Positions 10,401 to 18,964 of a stretch of 64,000 bases of DNA are shown one piece after another (position 1 is the stretch's first letter; each line of letters opens with the position of its first letter). The translations under genes were made by a program, and so were the position numbers. Source of the stretch: an uncultured Clostridia bacterium (lineage in GTDB: Bacteria > Bacillota > Clostridia > TANB77 > CAG-508); the NCBI GenBank assembly GCA_944393505.1, contig CALYAK010000003.1, positions 48,371-112,370 of the forward strand. Direction: 5' to 3'. The notes under the pieces were generated by a model. It had not been told where the DNA came from, searched no databases, and saw only the letters and a program-made list of their open reading frames with translations.

Positions 10401-10770
10401 CATCTCCTCCCATATATGGATAAGAAGTTACAATCTCTGCTTCCATCCAGTTGGTTAGATATTCAATATTTCCTCCTAAGTTTAATTCAGATGCATCTAA
10501 TCCAGCAGCTTCTAATCGCTTCATAATTTCTTCTTTAAAATCTTCTGGAATGACAATATTTTTATCTTCAACTGTTACAACATCTTTTAAACCAGATGCT
10601 ACTTCTGATAATTTTTCAAAAGCACCATCAATAACACCCCAGAATAAAGCAGCCACTAGGATAAAAATGAGAAGTCCTATCACAGCTAGTTTTACCACTT
10701 TTTTTGCCATTCTTTTTACAACAGCACCCATTTTTTTGAAAACTTTTGATCCGTTTTCTTCTTCGTTCAT
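7429..10770 (-). CDS. VirB1-like bifunctional cell-wall hydrolase, copy B (NlpC/P60 + lysozyme-like + C39-like)
   Basis: This 1113-residue protein is anchored by a membrane helix (about residues 25-48) and probably opens peptidoglycan for the secretion channel. An NlpC/P60 endopeptidase domain covers about 425-575, with catalytic Cys near 466 (TVDCSGFVSW) and His near 525 (GHVQIYAG). About 690-890 resembles a GH24 lysozyme domain (YLMYDDTIGWPTIG), but the catalytic Glu is displaced and may be lost. The C-terminus (about 955-1113) looks like a C39-type cysteine peptidase (AAGCYCTSAS, NQHWMPIVDI). Residues 1 to about 650 closely match the paralogue at 12155-15157, whereas the C-terminal domains are different. 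It lies 17 bases before the VirB8-like gene. Confidence 0.78.
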   Translation of the reverse strand: MNEEENGSKVFKKMGAVVKRMAKKVVKLAVIGLLIFILVAALFWGVIDGAFEKLSEVASGLKDVVTVEDKNIVIPEDFKEEIMKRLEAAGLDASELNLGGNIEYLTNWMEAEIVTSYPYMGGDGLQGVITVKRGSSDGSTISLSYVEKEEMENMIASGNASAKNYFTIDGDNMIVASTTIDPDGTVHISKNEFNYIVMVSPYSTPFEFFVALCLITQSPNFVNALADYTKNTTIEITLLESLTTTTTTTQITGTQTTSSYTTVDGVTVEGSNSQVTSEYAENPTTQVSYVTSLTPIITEARTLFIEKTVEPIYTDRTDTPNPTVYNKETSPSDCADRIGEWTIKSSTTDSETNQTTIDYEKIDITNILKTVNVSTRYQTWQAGTTITKDNTDAFLSFIVTDLGSLPGATTGTSEEQEIDLSQVTGFAKTILEKAATCKSYVATNGFTYGGTGSIPITSTGGTVDCSGFVSWVLYEAGYKATFGGHQWTSSTFADNPLGWEVVSSFDAIQPGDIIIMNDNKGNYAGHVQIYAGNGLYYNCGNLTDIRVNGATSSTRTKRDFNFALRPSEPSESEQSGTEATPTTNSTSVGTKVEGIYILYDVPGSSAPLSPRENLVTGAEMLFELLGSTERTQIYETVMRYILYRLTGHNYGVTTLDLNIFGTDSFTSSSIGGLAEYLRQFSHSGEAPQSSDGKYYLMYDDTIGWPTIGNADIQWKSHHSKFNVPGKVLENGQELEVESIETYVGTKLTRGHEAQYASGEIASFQIYIEKEVVDEVGENIREVYLSAVKSSTAGLNLSKQQLWALTAIQINFGHLPTRNGKSFKTVYQEGAALYEVNSWQHNRYIWDNWWCLLGGGSAGHIPARDAAFETYVKGVYDFSQSSAGEVFGRKYYIYYTASQIAQFSYAPNLSITRTSANEQEIFTYVERSGGEVGSTDISGYTFKTYTSSNGKTYTWYLQDYGPWINQTSSGGSTLAAAGCYCTSASTIASGYGDTTLPSWSRNIYEFNLTSRMLHSACPGGVTTQLSDSQLTEIRNHLRNGGEVIVHVQGANRGGTSRYTSNQHWMPIVDISEDGTQIFNMNTTTSSNSNGKSGWLDIKDVFTSVNCYHLIHGKR

Positions 10771-10805
10771 TGCCTCACCTCTTCTTTTAAACCATTTTTC
10801 TTTCT

Positions 10806-12140
10806 CTATTTATTAAACGAATATTCAAAATTGGTTCCTTCTCCAAGAGACATCGAGAAGGTCTTCTTTACCACATAAGCAGCACTTGGTTGTTCTTCAT
10901 TTCGAATCGTTACCTCATAACGGTAGATGTAGTCATAATTTGCAAAATTGCTTACACCGATTTCATTCTTTGTGTAAAAAGTTTCTTTTACGTAATTTTC
11001 GAAATCTGTTAATGTTGGGAAATTCTCTGTTCGGAAAGTTTGATTCAATTTCTGATAAGCATAACGATAATTTCCTTCATTAATTGCTGTGAAAAGCTTA
11101 ATTAAATTTAATTGTACCTTTCCTGCTGTATCTGCTTGTTGATATTGACTTACAACCTCTGGTAAATCAATTGTATAAGTATCTAAAATTAACGTATAAT
11201 CGGTTGGAGACGTCACACGGAAAATATAGTAATTTCCAGCTCGATCTAGACAAATATATTGTGTATATTCCTCTGTTGTCGTTGTTTGGTATTGATCTAA
11301 TTTTAACATTCCTGCATCATTTTTGCGGTTTGCCAAATAGGTTCGATACTCTGTTTCAGAGGTAAATCGATTTGCTTGGTAATTAGGATCTAATTTCTGA
11401 TAAGCTCTGCTTGCATTTAATAAAGTATCCATTTCATAGTCATCCATTAATAACGTACAAATTTCTTCATCTGTTACATTGGTATAACCAGAAAATTTAT
11501 TGTATTGATTACTTTGTATTGCTTTCGGTTCGATAACTTCTCTTCCGTTCCTAATATTTTGATAACGAGCTTGGTTAATTTCTTCAATCGAATACGTAAT
11601 ATTCTCTAGATCCACTCGTAAGATTAGATAATACTCTCTTTTTTGGACATCAGATTCATTTACTTGTCGATAATCTATATCCATATTAAATTCATCCGTC
11701 ATATCGATCACATAAGGAACATCGTAAACGGTTCCTTGCACAAAGAAAATTGGATAATCAAAATCATCTTGCATTTCTACAGAATCGATTTTGACAATTG
11801 GTTGCTGATTTTGAATTGGCATAACCTTTTCAAAGACATTTTCTTCTGTAATACTTTGTGAGTTAATCACTTCTTCATCTAATAAGTGGTAAATAATCTT
11901 ACTACTTTTATACCCAATATTAGCAAAGTAGGTACGAAGGGTTTTATCAACCGCCATATAGCGGTTATACGTATCAATTTCTTGCATCGAGGAATCGACT
12001 TCCTCCATCACTGGTTCTGGTGTTGCTTCTTGAATTTCCTGAATGGTTCCTCTTTTTTGAAGAATAAATCCCAAAAGAACAATTGCTAAAATCACTAGAA
12101 CTATGATGAAAAAGATAATGAGTCCTTTAATATGTTTCAT
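10806..12140 (-). CDS. VirB8/TcpC-like secretion protein, copy A
   Basis: A 444-residue paralogue of the protein at 6065-7411. It has an N-terminal membrane helix (about residues 6-27, IIFFIIVLVILAIVLLGFIL) and tandem NTF2-like extracytoplasmic domains. The final 130 residues are almost the same as in copy B; the N-terminal 200 residues are distinct, including a VDKTLRTYFANIGYKS region not found in B. Position immediately after a VirB1-like hydrolase matches Orf13/TcpC of Tn916. The second VirB1/VirB8 pair starts only 36 bases downstream, indicating a tandem duplication of a two-gene unit. Confidence 0.7.
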   Translation of the reverse strand: MKHIKGLIIFFIIVLVILAIVLLGFILQKRGTIQEIQEATPEPVMEEVDSSMQEIDTYNRYMAVDKTLRTYFANIGYKSSKIIYHLLDEEVINSQSITEENVFEKVMPIQNQQPIVKIDSVEMQDDFDYPIFFVQGTVYDVPYVIDMTDEFNMDIDYRQVNESDVQKREYYLILRVDLENITYSIEEINQARYQNIRNGREVIEPKAIQSNQYNKFSGYTNVTDEEICTLLMDDYEMDTLLNASRAYQKLDPNYQANRFTSETEYRTYLANRKNDAGMLKLDQYQTTTTEEYTQYICLDRAGNYYIFRVTSPTDYTLILDTYTIDLPEVVSQYQQADTAGKVQLNLIKLFTAINEGNYRYAYQKLNQTFRTENFPTLTDFENYVKETFYTKNEIGVSNFANYDYIYRYEVTIRNEEQPSAAYVVKKTFSMSLGEGTNFEYSFNK

Positions 12141-12154
12141 AGAAAATCCTCCTT

Positions 12155-15100
12155 CTAGTGTCTTCCTGCATGAATTAATCCTTTGGTTACAGGATATGCA
12201 GGATTAACTGGCGTACTTGATGTCCATCCCCAACAACCGTCTGGATAACTCGATATCCAGTTTTCCAAGGATGTTGTACGAACATAGCCAATATTGTCTA
12301 CTACTTGACCATTTCCAATATAGATCGCAACGTGTCCATAGATTCTTCCTGCTTGTGTAAAGCTTTCTCCATACACAGCTGCTCCTACTGGAATAATAGA
12401 GAAGTCCTTCGACACTCCAAAATTATATCCAGAACAATATGCACAGCATTTTCTTTCTACTGCTACTCCTGCTGCTTCATAAACATCATTTACCCAAGCA
12501 AGACAGTAACCGCCTCTTGCTGAAATTCCATAAGCAGCACTATTTTGTGCAACAGCAACAATTTTAAGCTGTAATTCATTTGCTTCTTCACTACCAGATA
12601 TTCCGATAATTTGGTTACCGCTTTTATCAACATAAATTCCTTCATGGAATAACTTCCAGTTTGCTTCTGCTCGACCAACAGATGGATTGGTTTTGAAATA
12701 GTGTTGTCCTAATCCCCCACCAGATCGATAAGCTTGAACATTTTCTCTTAATGCATCTGTATTTCCATATTGATTCCACATCTGAACAAAGTTACCAATA
12801 TTACCATATTGATATTTAATGGCAACTAATGCATCAATTTGTTGTTGATTTAATGGTGGTACACAGGCTTCTGTTGCTTTCTTTACTTCATTTCGACTAT
12901 CATTAATTTCTTCCATCATGATGGAATCAATAATCGAGTTGTCTACCCCATGATCGTAATAACAGTTATCACCAATTTGCCAGGTCTCTACTCCCGTTAC
13001 TCCTTTTGCAGCAAAACGTTCCACATTATATTTTAGTGCAACACCAAAACCAACGGTTGGAATGCCTACACCATCATCTGCAACCATATAGTGGCCTTCA
13101 CTGTCTGTTCTAGTTCCTTCCCATGCTTTTAAGAAGTCTAAGAAAGCACTACCAGAACCAGACACTCCTGTAAAAGAAGCTCCAGAAAATAAACTTAAAT
13201 CTAATTCTGTTACACCATAATTATGTCCTGTTAAACGATATAGAATATATCGCATAATAGTTTCATAAATTTGTGTTCTTTCATTTGAACCTAATAGTTT
13301 GAATAATAACTCTGCTCCTGTTACTAAATTATCTCTTGGTGATAATGGTGCACTACTTCCTGGAACATCATAAAGAATATAAATTCCTTCTACGATTACA
13401 TCCTTTTCTGAACTTGGAGTTGTTGCAACTGTTCCATTTAGTTCCTCTTGACTTGGAGTAGACGGACGTAAAGCTAAATTGAAATCTTTTTCGGTTCGAG
13501 TAGATGTCGTTGCTCCTGGCTCTTGAATCGCCCCTGTATAACCACAGTTATAATATAGTCCATTTCCAGCATAAATCTGAATGTGTCCTGCATAATTTCC
13601 TTTATCATCATTCATGATAATCAGATCACCTGGTTGAATTGCATCAAAACTAGTAATTTCTTGCCATCCTAAAGGATTTGACTCAAATCTTGATACATTC
13701 CATTGATGTCCTCCAAAAGTAGCTCTATATCCAGCTTCATATAGAACCCACGAAACAAATCCACTACAATCCACCGTTCCTCCCGTTGATGTGATCGGAA
13801 CATTCCCTGTTGCCCCATAAGTAAAGCCATTACTCGCTACATATTGCTTACAGTCCGCCGCTTTTTCTAAAATATTTCGAGCAAATCCTGTTACTTGACT
13901 TAAATCAATTTCCTCTTCTGGTTGAGAACCAGCACTTGCACTTGGTAGATCACCTGTCTCATTAACAATAAAACTTAAAAATGCATCGGTATTATCTCTT
14001 ACATCATTTGTTCCAGATTGCCAAGTTTGATAATGGGTAGAAATATTCACAGTTTGTACCAAATCTGTAATACTGACTCTTTGATAAGTTCTCGTTACCA
14101 CCTGATTATTCCCTGTACCGGTTGTTTCAGTATCGATTAATTCTAAGTTTCCAATTCGATCTTCTAAATCTGTTAAAATTGGTTCAGCATCTTGAACTCG
14201 ATCTGTGTAGATTGGTTCTACTGTTTTTTCAACAAATAACGTTCTAGCTTCAGTTACAATTGGAGTAACTGAAGAAATATAGCTAACTTCTACAATTGGA
14301 TCTTCAACGTAATCAGCCGTAGTTTCTGTTTCACTGCCGTCTATGCGAACACCATTTTCAGTTTTGTAGGTCATAGTTGTCTGTTTTCCTGCTACATTAG
14401 TCGTAGTTGTGGTTGTGGTTAGAGATTCTAGCAAAGTAATCTCAATTGTCGTATTTTTGGTATAATTTGCTAATTCGTTGACAAATTCTGGACTTTGCGT
14501 GATTAAACATAACGCAACAAAAAATTCAAAAGGAGTCGAATAGGCAGCGACCATCATTTCATAATTAAATTCGTTTCTTTGAATGGATGTTGTTCCATCG
14601 GAAGCATAGACTGTTTTCGCTGTTATCATATTACTTCCACTCGTAGAAAAGTAGTTTTTTGCATTCGCATCTCCATTGGCAAGCATATTTTCCATATTTT
14701 CTAATTCTGTATAGGTAAGGTCTGTTGTCGTTCCATCCGTATTTCTGCTTTGCACGGTAATTACACCTTGCAAGCCATCTCCCCCCATATATGGATAGGA
14801 GGTAACAATTTCTGCTTCCATCCAATTACTTAAATATTCAATATTTCCTCCTAAATTTAATTCGCTTGCATTTAATCCAACAGCCTCTAGTCGTTTCATG
14901 ATCTCTTCTTTAAAATCTTCTGGAATAATGATGTTTTTATCTTCCACGACAACGGAATCTTTTAGTCCAGATGCTACTTCGGATAATTTTTCAAAAGCTC
15001 CATCAATAACACCCCAAAATAATGCTGCAATTAACACAAAAACAAGAATTATGATTATAGCAAATTTTATTTTAGTTTTAAAAAATCCCCCTATAAATCT

Positions 15101-15157
15101 TGCGGCATTCTTTCCTATGTTTTTAAGAAAGTCAGAGCCTTTTCCTTGATCATCCAT
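12155..15157 (-). CDS. VirB1-like bifunctional cell-wall hydrolase, copy A (NlpC/P60 + GH24 + CHAP/NlpC)
   Basis: A 1000-residue membrane-anchored hydrolase (helix at about 31-50). The NlpC/P60 domain lies at about 420-570 with Cys near 463 (TVDCSGFVSW) and His in GHIQIYAG. A clear GH24 lysozyme domain follows (about 670-840): AWEGTRT holds the catalytic Glu near 679 and GIPTVGFG the substrate-site Thr; it continues with NQQQIDALV. The C-terminus is a second papain-like domain of CHAP/NlpC type with Cys near 885 (GGYCLAWVN) and His near 941 (GHVAIYIGNG). It cleaves glycan strands and peptides for secretion-channel assembly. The N-terminal 650 residues match copy B. Confidence 0.8.
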   Translation of the reverse strand: MDDQGKGSDFLKNIGKNAARFIGGFFKTKIKFAIIIILVFVLIAALFWGVIDGAFEKLSEVASGLKDSVVVEDKNIIIPEDFKEEIMKRLEAVGLNASELNLGGNIEYLSNWMEAEIVTSYPYMGGDGLQGVITVQSRNTDGTTTDLTYTELENMENMLANGDANAKNYFSTSGSNMITAKTVYASDGTTSIQRNEFNYEMMVAAYSTPFEFFVALCLITQSPEFVNELANYTKNTTIEITLLESLTTTTTTTNVAGKQTTMTYKTENGVRIDGSETETTADYVEDPIVEVSYISSVTPIVTEARTLFVEKTVEPIYTDRVQDAEPILTDLEDRIGNLELIDTETTGTGNNQVVTRTYQRVSITDLVQTVNISTHYQTWQSGTNDVRDNTDAFLSFIVNETGDLPSASAGSQPEEEIDLSQVTGFARNILEKAADCKQYVASNGFTYGATGNVPITSTGGTVDCSGFVSWVLYEAGYRATFGGHQWNVSRFESNPLGWQEITSFDAIQPGDLIIMNDDKGNYAGHIQIYAGNGLYYNCGYTGAIQEPGATTSTRTEKDFNLALRPSTPSQEELNGTVATTPSSEKDVIVEGIYILYDVPGSSAPLSPRDNLVTGAELLFKLLGSNERTQIYETIMRYILYRLTGHNYGVTELDLSLFSGASFTGVSGSGSAFLDFLKAWEGTRTDSEGHYMVADDGVGIPTVGFGVALKYNVERFAAKGVTGVETWQIGDNCYYDHGVDNSIIDSIMMEEINDSRNEVKKATEACVPPLNQQQIDALVAIKYQYGNIGNFVQMWNQYGNTDALRENVQAYRSGGGLGQHYFKTNPSVGRAEANWKLFHEGIYVDKSGNQIIGISGSEEANELQLKIVAVAQNSAAYGISARGGYCLAWVNDVYEAAGVAVERKCCAYCSGYNFGVSKDFSIIPVGAAVYGESFTQAGRIYGHVAIYIGNGQVVDNIGYVRTTSLENWISSYPDGCWGWTSSTPVNPAYPVTKGLIHAGRH

Positions 15158-15172
15158 TGTTTCACCTCTTTT

Positions 15173-16171
15173 CTAAAAGTTCACATATAATAATACCTTT
15201 TTATTGTAATTTGCTTTATCTTGACTTGCTAAATATCCTTCATAATCTAAAACAGCATTCGAAAAATAAATAGCACTTGTTGTATCTCTTCCATTAAAGG
15301 ATTTATTAAATTTAATATTAAATGTTTTTACTTCACCTGGCTGTAATACAAGATTTTCTTCCGTCAATTCATGAATATAGGAAGTATATGTTACCTTTTT
15401 GTCTTCTCCTCCCACTAGATAAGTAGAACTTGTATTTTCCTTTGGATCTAAGCAAATCACCTGATCGGTTTCATTTTGAATCATTAAATTATATTGTTCA
15501 TATTCATTGTATACATTTTTGTTTCTCACTGTTATGGTTATTCCATAAGCAGATGATGATTTATCAAGCTGTGTTCTTCCCATATATGCATTAATATTTA
15601 AAACATATTGGTCGTTGATCTTGTCTACGGTAATATAGTCTTCAATTGCCACATCGGAATTATCACCTGACTCCAATAAGTTTTCATATAATCTTACTCG
15701 ATAAGTTCTTCCATAACTACTATTAATCCAGCTTAATAAATTACTTACCTTTTTGGTTTGAAATTTACTCTCATAATAGTTCTTTCGAAATTGCTCTTCT
15801 GTTTGGAAAAGTTCTTCTCTACAATTTTCGGAAAGCATCGAATATGCTTCTGTCACTTTTCCTTCATTACAATAACTAATAAATTGTTTGATGGCTGATT
15901 CTTCATTCAAAATATTAGTTGTTGTCGTTTGGCTAATTTCATTTACTTTCGCTTGTTCCTCAATTTTGTTTTCAACAGGATTACCTACTTGGTTTACCAA
16001 ATTTTGACCCATTTGATTTGCCATTATTCGATTTTCATACTCTTGTTGTTTTTCTTGTTTTACCATTTGATTTAAAAATTGAAGAACAAGGAAAAAAGAG
16101 ACTATTATGATACAAATTCGAAATACTTTTTTCCTGTTTTGGTTAAAATATCGGATTAATTTGTTCCACAT
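15173..16171 (-). CDS. Single-pass secretion-operon protein with NTF2-like domain
   Basis: The protein has 332 residues, one N-terminal membrane helix (about 17-35, FRICIIIVSFFLVLQFL), then a Gln/Glu/Asn-rich linker and a region from about 90 that looks NTF2-like (EESAIKQFISYCNEGKVTEAYSML), similar in style to the VirB8-like proteins but shorter. The C-terminal 120 residues look like a beta domain. It lies between virB6 and the first virB1-like gene with gaps of only 15 and 32 bases. A role as an extracytoplasmic scaffold of the secretion complex is inferred from context; I do not recognise a named family. Confidence 0.5.
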   Translation of the reverse strand: MWNKLIRYFNQNRKKVFRICIIIVSFFLVLQFLNQMVKQEKQQEYENRIMANQMGQNLVNQVGNPVENKIEEQAKVNEISQTTTTNILNEESAIKQFISYCNEGKVTEAYSMLSENCREELFQTEEQFRKNYYESKFQTKKVSNLLSWINSSYGRTYRVRLYENLLESGDNSDVAIEDYITVDKINDQYVLNINAYMGRTQLDKSSSAYGITITVRNKNVYNEYEQYNLMIQNETDQVICLDPKENTSSTYLVGGEDKKVTYTSYIHELTEENLVLQPGEVKTFNIKFNKSFNGRDTTSAIYFSNAVLDYEGYLASQDKANYNKKVLLYVNF

Positions 16172-16203
16172 AATTGATAGTCTCCTTCACCCTAGTAAAT
16201 CTA

Positions 16204-18963
16204 TTATACTAATTTATTGATCTTACGAACGCCATTTGCAATCATTTCTGCATCATCTGGAGATAAACCTTTTGCATCAATCAATCTCTTGGTTAATGCT
16301 TGAATATCTTTCTCACTCTTATACGTAGATGCAAGTTTTGCAACTAACACTCTTTTTTGTGAATCTATCTCTCCAAATTCATCTCCTAATTGTAAAGCTT
16401 CCATAATAATTTTATCATCGGTAATACCCTCTCTACGGAATGATCTTGATGCTTCCAATGCTTCTTGATACTTATCTGGTCCAAACTCATCAATATATTG
16501 TTGTCTAACCTCTGGGCTATCGATTGTATATTGGTCTGCTCTTTCTTGTAATCGGTCTTGGTATTCTGCTGTTCCAAGTCTTCCCTCTTGGAAAGTTGAT
16601 CCTACTTCTCCTGCTACACCTGCCGTTGTTCCAGCAAAATTGATTGCAGCACTTGATAGGTTTCCTCCAACCGCATTACCAGCAATCACACCAGCACCAT
16701 AAGTACTTAAAGCATTTTTTCCTCCACTTGCTGTAGTTGCAATCGTAGCAGCTGTTGCTCCTGCTACAATACCTGCTGCTCTTCCTGTTAGAGAAGCTAA
16801 TTCTCTTCCACTATTTTTTGCAAACTGAATCGTTCCTCTCTTTAAGTCTGTCTTGGTTGGTTTATATCGTGCAGCTATATTTTTAAATCCTCTTCGGATA
16901 CTTGGAGCTGTTCCGTCATTTTGAACTGTTCCCCTCGAAACACTTCCTGTTCCTGCTCCTCCAGTTGTTCTAACTGCTGGAGCTGTTATTCCTCCTCTCG
17001 TTGCAGCTCTTATAGCATTTCCCATAGCAGCAGCTGTTGCTGCTGGACCTGATGGTGGTGTTGCAGATAATCGATCAGCTCCTTGAGGAGAAGTACCTCC
17101 GCCACTTCCTCCAGATCCGCCAGTCGATCCTCCAGCACTACTTCCCGTAAGAGATCTAGTTGCTCCTGATACAGCACCTGCAGCTGCACCAGCCGCGCCT
17201 CCAGTTGCTCCTCCTGCTGCAGCTCCTCCGGCAGATGCAAGAAGTGCAGAAGTAGCAGCTCCTCCGCCACTTCCTCCATCGTCATCATCTTGTCCTGCTG
17301 CTAACTGCATGTTTGATCCTTGCGTTCTTTGGAAGTTACTATTAAGCATTCCATTTACACCACTTGCATCAGAATTCTTTTGTGTACGAATTCTTCCTCT
17401 GTTATTTTCTTTTGGTTTATTTTGTCCGCCTTTTCCAATCTTCTTAACCATATCCAAGCCCTTCATAACCATAGCTCCACCTATAGCAGCATCTGCTACA
17501 GAAGCTGTCTGAGCTTTTTCAAATCCGAAGAATCTTCTTAATAATTTTTCAGCTGGAATTAAGAACCCAATTGCAACAATTGCATAAATGGTATTCTCAG
17601 CAGCAAAATCCATGGCTGATCCAATTAATACCGTATATAGTAATAAGTGGAAAGGTTGCAATAATAAGTTAAATATGTATTCTTTTAACCACATATCAAA
17701 AGCCTGTGCTTTACCATCGTTCATTTTATCGATTGGATAAGTTAAAGCTACAACTGGCGCAATCATGGTCAAAAATGCCATATATACAACACGTTTTAAA
17801 TATTGGAATAAGAAAGTTACCGTATAAATGATAAATACAAAGTATATAACTGTGTATCCAAATTGCATTAATTTGGTATCTCCACTACTTTCTTCATTAA
17901 TCATTTGTAGCTGAATTCTTGCCTGTCCCATAAAGTTAGTAAGCCATAACGTATCTCCTGCTTCTCCATATTCATTCGCAGAATCCAGTGTGTTATTTTC
18001 AATAATTGTTGCAATATCTCCTTCTTTTTTATATTTATCCAGAGATCCTACATTCACAACAACGTCTTGTAAATTTTCTTTTAACGCCTCTGTAATCGCT
18101 TCCGTTAAGGTAATTGCAAAATACATAATATAGTGCATCATGAATAGCAAAAACATGGCAACTAACCAGTCCATCAATCTTTCTTTATACTTTGCTTTGT
18201 CTGCTGCACTACTTCCTATTAAAATACGAATACCTATGTATACCAACACAGACAATAGTCCAACTAAAGCAAAGTTTCTTAATGCTACATACCATTTTGC
18301 TACATTCTGTTGTAAGATAGCAGCAGAAGACTCGACCGGATTTCCACTTCCATCTTGTGCTGTATAAGTGTTCGGTCTAAAGAAGTTAACGTCTAGTATT
18401 GGAACTTCATTTGAGAATATTTCTTGCGGTGATATTCCAAATACCGGCAAGTAGAAAGTATCTGGTTTTGTTAAGTGTTTAACTGCAATACCAACTCCCA
18501 GTCCCGCTACTCCTGCAGCTATAATTCCTACCGTTAGCGCTTGTCCTACAACAGGAATGAATTGAAGTGCTACTAGTCCAACCGCTGTACCAATTCCAGC
18601 AATCCAAGCTAGTATGGTAGAGCCGATTCCAGAACTTGTACTAATAACAATAAATGACGACTCCAAGCCATATACCATTTTTTGCATAATGGTAACAACG
18701 GTATCTCCTAATCCCAGAAATAGTGCTTGAATTGGTGTCCACAAAACACCTCCTACCCATTCTGCTGCTTCATATCCCATGCTACCTGCTGAAGACGAAT
18801 CTGCAACTACTTGCTCTGCTGTTGGAGTAGTTTCTGCTGTTTCGTTTCCTGCCCACACAATTTGCGGAGACATAAAATTAAATAAGATAATAAACACTAG
18901 AAAAAAGATGACTTTTTTCATGATGTGTTTTTTTGTTAATAATTGTTCCATTTCATCCTCCAA
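16204..18963 (-). CDS. VirB6/TrbL-like polytopic membrane channel protein
   Basis: This 919-residue protein matches the position and shape of Tn916 Orf15/VirB6. A signal-like hydrophobic segment is at about 16-36, and several long hydrophobic helices follow between about 90 and 490 (for example LVGLLSVLVYIGIRILIG, WLVAMFLLFMMHYIMYF, FMVIYFVFIIYTVTFLF-like). About 545-640 is a low-complexity Gly/Ala/Ser linker, and the C-terminal 250 residues are soluble with Ala/Gly-rich helices. VirB6 proteins form the inner part of the translocation channel. The gene starts one base after virB4 ends, so the two are translationally coupled. The start could instead be a few codons downstream (MEQLLTKK). Confidence 0.75.
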   Translation of the reverse strand: MEDEMEQLLTKKHIMKKVIFFLVFIILFNFMSPQIVWAGNETAETTPTAEQVVADSSSAGSMGYEAAEWVGGVLWTPIQALFLGLGDTVVTIMQKMVYGLESSFIVISTSSGIGSTILAWIAGIGTAVGLVALQFIPVVGQALTVGIIAAGVAGLGVGIAVKHLTKPDTFYLPVFGISPQEIFSNEVPILDVNFFRPNTYTAQDGSGNPVESSAAILQQNVAKWYVALRNFALVGLLSVLVYIGIRILIGSSAADKAKYKERLMDWLVAMFLLFMMHYIMYFAITLTEAITEALKENLQDVVVNVGSLDKYKKEGDIATIIENNTLDSANEYGEAGDTLWLTNFMGQARIQLQMINEESSGDTKLMQFGYTVIYFVFIIYTVTFLFQYLKRVVYMAFLTMIAPVVALTYPIDKMNDGKAQAFDMWLKEYIFNLLLQPFHLLLYTVLIGSAMDFAAENTIYAIVAIGFLIPAEKLLRRFFGFEKAQTASVADAAIGGAMVMKGLDMVKKIGKGGQNKPKENNRGRIRTQKNSDASGVNGMLNSNFQRTQGSNMQLAAGQDDDDGGSGGGAATSALLASAGGAAAGGATGGAAGAAAGAVSGATRSLTGSSAGGSTGGSGGSGGGTSPQGADRLSATPPSGPAATAAAMGNAIRAATRGGITAPAVRTTGGAGTGSVSRGTVQNDGTAPSIRRGFKNIAARYKPTKTDLKRGTIQFAKNSGRELASLTGRAAGIVAGATAATIATTASGGKNALSTYGAGVIAGNAVGGNLSSAAINFAGTTAGVAGEVGSTFQEGRLGTAEYQDRLQERADQYTIDSPEVRQQYIDEFGPDKYQEALEASRSFRREGITDDKIIMEALQLGDEFGEIDSQKRVLVAKLASTYKSEKDIQALTKRLIDAKGLSPDDAEMIANGVRKINKLV

Positions 18964-18964
18964 A

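Noticed and set aside
17010..17288. Leu/Glu-rich frame inside virB6
   Set aside because: Second frame of the Gly/Ala/Ser-rich linker; repeats there keep other frames open by chance.
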